Assembly (NCBI GenBank): GCA_015259035.1
Contig: JABZHC010000021.1
Span: 1 to 16,695, forward strand
Direction: 5' to 3'
DNA from: Atopobium sp.
GTDB lineage: Bacteria > Actinomycetota > Coriobacteriia > Coriobacteriales > Atopobiaceae
Length of the DNA: 16,695 nt
Shown here: in pieces, positions 12,715 to 16,695 of the stretch
Position numbering within the stretch: the first letter of the stretch is position 1
How the letters are laid out: the number at the start of each line of letters is the position of its first letter
Program-made: the position numbers and the translations under genes
Notes under the pieces: generated by a model
Seen by the model: the letters and a program-made list of their open reading frames with translations, nothing else
Database searches by the model: none
Told to the model about the DNA's origin: nothing

Positions 12715-12752
12715 GAACTGCCTCCCCTTTCTTGGACATAAGAAATGGGAGG
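12715..12752 (+). repeat. Hairpin repeat, copy 3, truncated at the right end
   Basis: It starts GAACTGCCTCCC and pairs with AAGAAATGGGAGG, but the last six bases of the expected right arm (CAGTTC) are replaced by TTTTATG. It shares with copy 2 the left flank ACCCGCAT. It lies right after abiEii at the point where GC falls back to the local level. Followed by TTTTATGTTTT, it could terminate the abiE transcript, and it may also mark the insertion boundary of the module. Confidence 0.8.
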
Positions 12753-12795
12753 TTTTATGTTTTGCGCGCTTCCCGCACTCAACAGGCTAAGCCTC

Positions 12796-12825
12796 AAAAA
12801 AGACTCTGCCATTTCTGACAGAGTC
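12796..12825 (-). terminator. Rho-independent terminator of the MBL-fold gene
   Basis: GACTCTG (12802-12808 as its complement) and CAGAGTC form a seven-base stem, extended by imperfect inner pairing, and the minus strand then reads six T (12796-12801). It lies 40 nt past the stop codon. Confidence 0.88.
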
Positions 12826-12864
12826 CTGACATGCGATTATCGTATGTTTTCCGTTGCTTCAGCA

Positions 12865-13731
12865 TTACCTATTACAGGGAAGAAGCGGTGTGCTCGTTGC
12901 GTTTTTGCGAGTATCATCGCGCTCGTCATATGCGTCGTAGGGAGCTTTGGGGTCATGAACTTTGACTGGTTTGTTGACGTTACATACCTCATCGGTATGA
13001 GCAAAGACAAAGTTGATGTCATCCGCCCAGCCTGTATGCCCGGTGATAATTTTGGGATTAAGTCCACGCTGGCGCAGAATGCCCTCCAGCCTTGCAAGCG
13101 ATTCAACAGCAAGTTTGTTGTCTTCTGCAAGCTTATTGATAAAGCTATAACCACCGTCTGCTCCCAGCCAGATGGTATCGGCAGAGAATAAATACTCGTC
13201 ATCAATCAGATACACCACGTGACCCCAGGTATGACCAGGAACCAAAATTGTTTCGATTTTTATGCCATCAATATCAAGCACTTCCCCGTCGTGCAGAAGC
13301 GTCTTTTTATTTGGAATGTTTACCTTTGGTAGCTTGAACCAGCCATTCATTACACGGCGACGAACTTCTCCTGTTAAATACCTATTTTCAACATCGCCAA
13401 TATAAACCTGTGCGTGACTGAAAAGCTGGTCACTGTCCGACTCAATTGCACCGATGTGGTCGGTATCCTGGTGAGTAATAAGAATATGCTGAATATCCTT
13501 AGGGTCAATTCCCAGCCAGTCCATCTTTTCTTGCAGGCGATCGTAGCTGTACCCTGCGTCGATCATGATAGTAGTACTGCCTTTAGTGTAGAAGAAAATA
13601 TTGGCGACATACTCACGTATGCATCTCACGTGCTCATCAATGGCACCTGTGTTAAGGGGCTTAAATATCTCTTTGCCGCGATACACCCATGACATCAGCA
13701 CTTTTTGAAACCTTGAAGCGCTCTTTGACAT
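12865..13731 (-). CDS. MBL-fold metallo-hydrolase
   Basis: 288 residues. The metallo-beta-lactamase fold motifs are in order: THQDTDHIG (His87, Asp89, Asp91, His92; a Q-D variant of HxHxDH), GHTWGH (His167), SADTIW (Asp185) and TGHTG (His232), so a binuclear zinc or iron site is likely. The second conserved His of HxH is replaced by Asp89, as in some lactonase-like or glyoxalase-like relatives, which may change metal preference. No signal peptide; cytoplasmic. The substrate cannot be named. The last ~30 residues are polar and poorly conserved in appearance. The ATG has GAGG seven bases upstream, and a plausible minus-strand promoter (TTCAAA 13773-13778, TAAAAA 13750-13755, spacer 17) lies just before. 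Single-gene unit with its own terminator. Confidence 0.9.
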   Translation of the reverse strand: MSKSASRFQKVLMSWVYRGKEIFKPLNTGAIDEHVRCIREYVANIFFYTKGSTTIMIDAGYSYDRLQEKMDWLGIDPKDIQHILITHQDTDHIGAIESDSDQLFSHAQVYIGDVENRYLTGEVRRRVMNGWFKLPKVNIPNKKTLLHDGEVLDIDGIKIETILVPGHTWGHVVYLIDDEYLFSADTIWLGADGGYSFINKLAEDNKLAVESLARLEGILRQRGLNPKIITGHTGWADDINFVFAHTDEVCNVNKPVKVHDPKAPYDAYDERDDTRKNATSTPLLPCNR

Positions 13732-14071
13732 TGCTTCGCCTCGATCCTATTTTTATCCCCGGCGTCATTTGATTTGAAAAGCAATCCACTAGCTCGGCAA
13801 ACTATACGTGCAGAAAATGGTGTCTGAACTTGCCTTTTGATGTTTGTTAGATTTTGCTAACTAAATGTTACTCCTCAACCGTCTGTAACCTTTAGCTTTT
13901 CGATGAGCGAGTAAATAACAGACGCCAGCGCAAAAATAAATCCTGAACAGCAAAAGCCGCACTCCAAATACATCGGAGTGCGGCTCTTTTGCAGACGTGC
14001 AACACAATGTTGCGTTTAAAAAAGTACTCATGAATCGCAGGGTTTCTCGTCATTCATGGGTAACGAATGTA
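13732..14071. other. Intergenic region between the MBL gene and tmRNA
   Basis: 340 nt without a gene. It contains the probable MBL promoter at 13750-13778, a small palindrome GTTAG/CTAAC (13847-13862), the terminator at 13955-13985, a GCAACA/TGTTGC mini-hairpin near 14000, and the tmRNA 3' trailer. Nothing else could be supported. Confidence 0.5.
13955..13985 (-). terminator. Terminator of the tmRNA transcript
   Basis: AGCCGCACTCC (13955-13965) pairs perfectly with GGAGTGCGGCT (13975-13985), with a nine-base loop. T4 follows on the minus strand. It lies 87 nt beyond the mature tmRNA 3' end, so the precursor would need 3' trimming. A C interrupts the T-run on the plus strand. Confidence 0.8.
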
Positions 14072-14439
14072 TGGTGGAGGTGCGGAGAATCGAACTCCGG
14101 TCCAAAGCAAATCCTAGGCAGGTGTCTCCAAGCTCAGTTACTAATTAAATCTCAAGTACCGCACACTTAGTAACAGGCGTTTGGTGCTCCAGTTGGTTCA
14201 ATCTTTTTGTAAGGCATACCAACTACGTCCTTACAAGCATCTCCCTAAAATGACGTCACCCTGAGAACAGGAGAAAATCCCAGTTAGACGCGCTGAACTA
14301 AATTAAGCAGCGAGAGCCATACGAGGCTCAAAAGTAAGAGTGTTGTCAATTCAATTTGACGTTACCCCTGTTTTACGTGGCGAGGAGACCACGGCTTGCT
14401 GCCCACCGCAAACTCACCTTGTCGAATCCAGTCACCCCC
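14072..14439 (-). ncRNA. ssrA: Transfer-messenger RNA
   Basis: One-piece tmRNA of about 368 nt. The 5' end GGGGGTGACTGGATTCGACA (14439 downward) and the 3' end with T-arm CGGAGTTCGATTCTCCG, acceptor CACCTCC and an encoded ACCA (to 14072) pair as a seven-base acceptor stem with one G-U. The tag frame reads DNTLTFEPRMALAA then TAA (codons 14347-14306, stop 14305-14303); the resume codon GAC is inferred, and the ALAA end is the usual protease signal. With SmpB it rescues stalled ribosomes and tags the nascent chain. The smpB gene lies about 1.4 kb upstream on the same strand. Confidence 0.96.
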
Positions 14440-14451
14440 AAAAAATGAGAG

Positions 14452-14517
14452 AAACTGCCACCATGCAGTTTTCAATGTTCCTGAATTGCGTGCGCGAGTG
14501 TCGCCGCCTGCAATTCA
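14452..14517 (-). other. Structured leader of the tmRNA precursor
   Basis: Between promoter and mature 5' end lie two perfect inverted repeats: TGAATTGC/GCAATTCA (14510-14517 and 14482-14489) and AAACTGC/GCAGTTT (14465-14471 and 14452-14458, six-base loop). The second is followed by CTCTCATTTTTT directly before the tmRNA, like a terminator or attenuator, or a processing guide for RNase P. Confidence 0.55.
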
Positions 14518-14527
14518 AAGTGTAGAG

Positions 14528-14557
14528 AGTATACCCCACGAACTGCCATTCTTTCAA
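14528..14557 (-). promoter_or_regulatory. ssrA: Promoter of tmRNA
   Basis: Minus-strand TTGAAA (14552-14557) and TATACT (14528-14533) are spaced by 18 nt. Transcription would start near 14521, leaving a leader of about 80 nt to be removed from the mature RNA. Confidence 0.7.
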
Positions 14558-14580
14558 AAAAGATATGACTATTTTGGGAA

Positions 14581-14640
14581 CGGCTTACTTTGTGGCTTAC
14601 TTTGCGGCTTACTTAACGGCTTACTTTGCGGACTTACCGT
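14581..14640 (-). repeat. 12-bp tandem repeat across the stop codon of the DUF1275 gene
   Basis: Units at 14581, 14593, 14605 and 14617 read CGGCTTACTTTG with one or two changes, and a degenerate fifth starts at 14629. On the minus strand each full unit contributes an in-frame AAG-TAA, so the stop at 14623-14621 is followed by three more in-frame TAA codons at 12-nt steps (14611, 14599, 14587). Confidence 0.9.
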
Positions 14641-15313
14641 GAGCTTCTAGGACTTGTTTCTCGCGATCAATAAACATGATAAAAATAACCACGAGAAGCG
14701 CTGCAGGTGACAGCCAAATCATATGAGTTCCCAGCAGCGGAATGAGCAAGTTACCCACTACCGCACCAGCTACAAAGCAGAAAATAGTTCCAAAATAGAG
14801 CAGCGATGTCTCAATGTGAGATGAATCGTGAGTGTGCATATACGCTGCTATTTCTTGTGTTCCACTGCGAAGGTTACCAATGCACATGGTGGTGGCAAAC
14901 GCATGCCCGTGAAGCTTTCTAAACGCCTGGACTTGAATGCCACACGCAAGTGACGTCAAGCTGTTTGCCAGCAGGTTCATATCGGTTGGAAGTAAAGAAA
15001 CTACACCTAGAAGCGCAATCTCTACGATAACCGCCAGCTGTCTCCAGTGCAGATGTTCTTCTCGCGCAATGGCTCGTATGGCATATGAAAGTGCAATACC
15101 TATGGCAAATGCCAAAATTGGAAGAGCGTACTTGAGACACTTTTCAAACGATCCGCTGGTCAGATTTACGCCAAAAAGCAGTAAGTTTCCCGTCTGAGCA
15201 TTGGCAAAAACGCCGCCGCGTACCAGGTAGGAATAGGCGTCCATAACTCCGCCCGAGAAGGCCAAAAATGCAGCTACTTCCACCGAATCTGACATTTGTA
15301 GTGCGTGCTTCAA
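14621..15313 (-). CDS. DUF1275 (YoaK-family) membrane protein
   Basis: About 230 residues from a TTG at 15313. Family signatures are clear: AFLAFSGGVMDAYSYLVRGG near the N-terminus, ANAQTGNLLLFG, and the mid-protein LACGIQVQAFRKLHGHAFAT followed by TMCIGNLRSGT. About six membrane helices. YoaK-type proteins are inner-membrane proteins of unknown function. The start is a choice: GGAG lies five bases before TTG 15313, while GTG 15328 and ATG 15295 have no good ribosome site. The C-terminal SAK and stop lie within a 12-bp tandem repeat. The tmRNA promoter starts only about 65 nt downstream and no terminator is visible between, so read-through into ssrA is possible. Confidence 0.92.
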   Translation of the reverse strand: MKHALQMSDSVEVAAFLAFSGGVMDAYSYLVRGGVFANAQTGNLLLFGVNLTSGSFEKCLKYALPILAFAIGIALSYAIRAIAREEHLHWRQLAVIVEIALLGVVSLLPTDMNLLANSLTSLACGIQVQAFRKLHGHAFATTMCIGNLRSGTQEIAAYMHTHDSSHIETSLLYFGTIFCFVAGAVVGNLLIPLLGTHMIWLSPAALLVVIFIMFIDREKQVLEAHGKSAK

Positions 15314-15368
15314 GACTACTCCAACCACATTGCGTACATCAACGGCACATATTACGCAGGCGCATACG

Positions 15369-15402
15369 AAAAGCGATGCAGGTTAAATCCTACATCGCTT
15401 TT
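15369..15402. terminator. Bidirectional terminator hairpin after the rubredoxin gene
   Basis: AAAAGCGATG (15369-15378) pairs with CATCGCTTTT (15393-15402) plus an inner AGG/CCT. T4 follows on both strands. It lies 84 nt past the rubredoxin stop and upstream of the DUF1275 gene. Confidence 0.82.
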
Positions 15403-15485
15403 ACGATTTTGTTTGGGTGATCATCAAAGAGGTTACCAACGTGCAATCTTGCGCGGATAACCTATCCGACTAATTTGTGGGGAGT

Positions 15486-15623
15486 TTACTCCTCGACAAG
15501 CTCGAACATCTCAGGACCAACGCCGCAAACTGGGCAAACATAGTCCTCAGGAAGCTCTGGAGTGTCAACCTCAACCTCGTAGCCACAAACGGTGCAAACA
15601 AACTTGTAAGTAGTCTCTGCCAT
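15486..15623 (-). CDS. Short stand-alone rubredoxin
   Basis: 45 residues (MAETTYKFVCTVCGYEVEVD...). Cys10, Cys13, Cys30 and Cys33 in CTVCGY and CPVCGV form the Fe(SCys)4 site. Classical rubredoxins have about 52-54 residues and some 28 residues between the cysteine pairs; here only 16 intervene. This matches the compact rubredoxin module found at the end of rubrerythrins, as does the PEMFEL ending. It would be a soluble one-electron carrier, perhaps for peroxide or oxygen detoxification, or for the flavoprotein elsewhere in the window (speculative). The start is fixed by AGAGGA about six bases before the ATG; an upstream in-frame start at 15689 would add a basic, unlike extension. A hairpin AAGCGC/GCGCTT (15640-15655) stands just before the ribosome site. 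Confidence 0.93.
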   Translation of the reverse strand: MAETTYKFVCTVCGYEVEVDTPELPEDYVCPVCGVGPEMFELVEE

Positions 15624-15728
15624 TTTTATTCCTCTCTCCAAGCGCTTACGCGCTTTTCCTTCTATTCGCGCAATTAACGCGGACGGCAACTAACCGTGGC
15701 CCTTATCCGCGGTTAAGTGCTCATGCAG

Positions 15729-15786
15729 ATAGTAACAAATCTTGAGTGATTCTAAAGCATTATTCCGAAAATAGGAATGATTCTCA
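15729..15786 (-). promoter_or_regulatory. Probable rubredoxin promoter with Fur-like box
   Basis: Minus-strand TTTAGA (15751-15756) and TACTAT (15729-15734) with a 16-nt spacer are a plausible promoter. Just upstream, TGAGAAT-C-ATTCCTA (15786-15772) resembles the 7-1-7 Fur-family box, with five of seven symmetric positions. Iron or peroxide control of a rubredoxin would make sense, but the match is modest. Confidence 0.4.
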
Positions 15787-15880
15787 TAAAATTCGCATGA
15801 AATTTTTTGACGAGAAGTTCGACGCGCTCTAAGCGCCAGCCGCTTCCGGCGATACGCTCGCGTGCGACAGCGACGCACTC

Positions 15881-16363
15881 CTAGCGGCTGCGCTCCTTGA
15901 GAGCTCGCTGAATCTCACGGTCAGAATCGCGCTTAGCCGCAGACGCACGCTTGTCGTAGAGCTTTTTGCCCTGCGAAAGCGCAATCAACAACTTGACGCG
16001 GTTATGCTCGTCAAAGTAAATCTCAAGCGGAACCAGCGCCAAGCCTTTCTGGCGAAGCTTTCCGTCAAGATAGTCAATCTGCCTGCGGTGAAGCAGCAGC
16101 TTGCGCTTTCTATCTGGGTCAACGTTCCACACACCACCGTTTGTGTACGGGTGCAGGTGCATGCCGTGAATCCACGCCTCGCCGTCGCGAATGAGGCAGA
16201 ACGTGTCGGTCAGCTGGCAGCCACGCTCGCGCAGGCTCTTGACCTCGGTGCCAGTAAGCACCAGGCCACACTCAAAGGTCTCGCCAATCTCGTATTCATG
16301 ACGAGCTGAGCGATTGCGCGCAATCGACTTCTTACCCTGTTGTTTTCCCTGGGTCTCGGCCAT
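15881..16363 (-). CDS. smpB: SsrA-binding protein SmpB
   Basis: 160 residues, the usual length. It binds the tRNA-like domain of tmRNA, brings it to stalled ribosomes and mimics the anticodon arm with its tail. Family signatures: SIARNRSARHEYEIGETFEC and GLVLTGTEVKSLR (13-45) in the OB-fold core, HLHPY, RKRKLLLH, and the C-terminal tail GKKLYDKRASAAKRDSDREI, needed for decoding-centre contact. It starts two bases after the stop of the upstream gene; GGAAGG within that gene lies about nine bases before the ATG, so translation is coupled. The partner tmRNA gene lies downstream at 14072-14439. No terminator with a T-run is seen after the stop, only small GC-rich hairpins near 15839. Confidence 0.97.
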   Translation of the reverse strand: MAETQGKQQGKKSIARNRSARHEYEIGETFECGLVLTGTEVKSLRERGCQLTDTFCLIRDGEAWIHGMHLHPYTNGGVWNVDPDRKRKLLLHRRQIDYLDGKLRQKGLALVPLEIYFDEHNRVKLLIALSQGKKLYDKRASAAKRDSDREIQRALKERSR

Positions 16364-16365
16364 AC

Positions 16366-16695
16366 TTACTTGCCTTCCCCATCTGAAGTTTCAGCTGCAT
16401 CGGTTTTCTCGCCAGATGCATTGCCTGGCGCGTCAGCAGATACGGGATTGCCGCCTGCGGTGAAGCCCTCGGAGATTGCGGCGTCACGGACAAGCTGCAG
16501 AAGCGTAAGAGCAGCCTGCTCACCCACAAGGTCGCGAGCGCGAATGGTCATCTCAGTTGCGGTAGCTCTGTCGCCCATGGCAGCGCAATCCTGTGCGCAC
16601 ATGAGCAGGCAAACCGCAATCTCGGCGTTGGCACCTGTTGGCAGGCCCTCTGCCTCAAGCAGGTCGTTTGCCTCTTCGTCGGTAAGGCCATCAGG
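16366..16695 (-). CDS. C-terminal part of an unidentified helical protein (5' end outside window)
   Basis: The frame is open from the window edge to the TAA at 16368-16366, giving at least 109 residues. The visible part begins with PDGLTDEEANDLLEAEGLP, continues with ANAEIAVCLLMCAQDCAAMG and MTIRARDLVGEQAALTLLQL, all strongly helical and reminiscent of TPR-type or similar repeat proteins, and ends in a disordered Gly/Ala/Asp/Glu tail. No family can be named. It precedes smpB by two bases and is evidently in the same operon. An internal ATG at 16602 exists, but the upstream codons are open and protein-like, so the true start lies outside. It contains TGGCGAGAAA (16405-16414) reading Gly-Glu-Lys. 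Confidence 0.75.
   Translation of the reverse strand, partial: PDGLTDEEANDLLEAEGLPTGANAEIAVCLLMCAQDCAAMGDRATATEMTIRARDLVGEQAALTLLQLVRDAAISEGFTAGGNPVSADAPGNASGEKTDAAETSDGEGK

Noticed and set aside
15839..15880. Rho-independent terminator after smpB
   Set aside because: Small GC-rich hairpins are present (GCCG/CGGC, GTGCG/CGCAC), but no T-run follows on the minus strand.

Overview
The window looks like a chromosomal segment of a low-to-mid-GC actinobacterium of the class Coriobacteriia, most likely an Atopobium/Lancefieldella-type member of the Atopobiaceae. This is an inference from the gene set (smpB close to ssrA, sortase-anchored surface proteins with SHIRT and DUF11 domains, LytTR/DUF3021 pair, PadR-controlled flavoprotein), from the ~45% GC genes, and from the tmRNA tag ending in ALAA. 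No 16S or other marker gene is present. All genes lie on the minus strand except the HTH/membrane regulator (2664-3803) and the abiE pair (11341-12686).

Layout. 1-2.3 kb: a small membrane protein, a patatin-like phospholipase and a short LPATG-anchored surface protein, all minus. 2.3-2.7 kb: divergent control region. 2.7-3.8 kb: Xre-type HTH fused to a six-helix membrane domain. 3.8-4.27 kb: a convergent intergenic region packed with a degenerate repeat of exact ~31-nt period, including two head-to-head inversions that form perfect hairpins; two further units open the window at 1-63. 4.27-5.34 kb: LytTR regulator with its DUF3021-like membrane partner. 5.7-7.8 kb: a 688-residue sortase-anchored adhesin-like protein. 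8.0-8.35 kb: a small membrane protein with a possible frameshifted tail. 8.35-8.93 kb: gene-free, holding two copies of a 44-bp hairpin repeat and a 131-bp element with 24-bp perfect terminal inverted repeats. 8.9-11.2 kb: an overlapping padR/flavoprotein operon with a very clear promoter and two operators. 11.3-12.7 kb: a strikingly GC-rich AbiEi/AbiEii toxin-antitoxin module, evidently acquired, closed by a third hairpin copy. 12.8-13.7 kb: an MBL-fold hydrolase. 14.07-14.56 kb: tmRNA with a structured leader. 14.6-15.3 kb: a DUF1275 membrane protein whose stop codon lies in a 12-bp tandem repeat. 15.5-15.6 kb: a 45-residue short rubredoxin. 15.9-16.7 kb: smpB and the C-terminal part of an unidentified gene.

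How the genes work together: ssrA and smpB supply both parts of the trans-translation ribosome-rescue system within 2.3 kb. AbiEi/AbiEii form a type IV toxin-antitoxin/abortive-infection pair. PadR very probably autoregulates itself and the flavoprotein. LytTR and DUF3021 are a recurrent regulator/membrane pair. The two LPxTG-type proteins belong to the cell envelope.

The most unusual signal is at whole-window scale: the 10-mer TGGCGAGAAA occurs seven times (expected well below one), in genes and between them, on both strands and never in the foreign abiE island. All four coding copies read the same frame (Gly-Glu-Lys). This resembles a DNA uptake sequence or a Chi-like motif. The 31-nt repeat family is the second most interesting feature.
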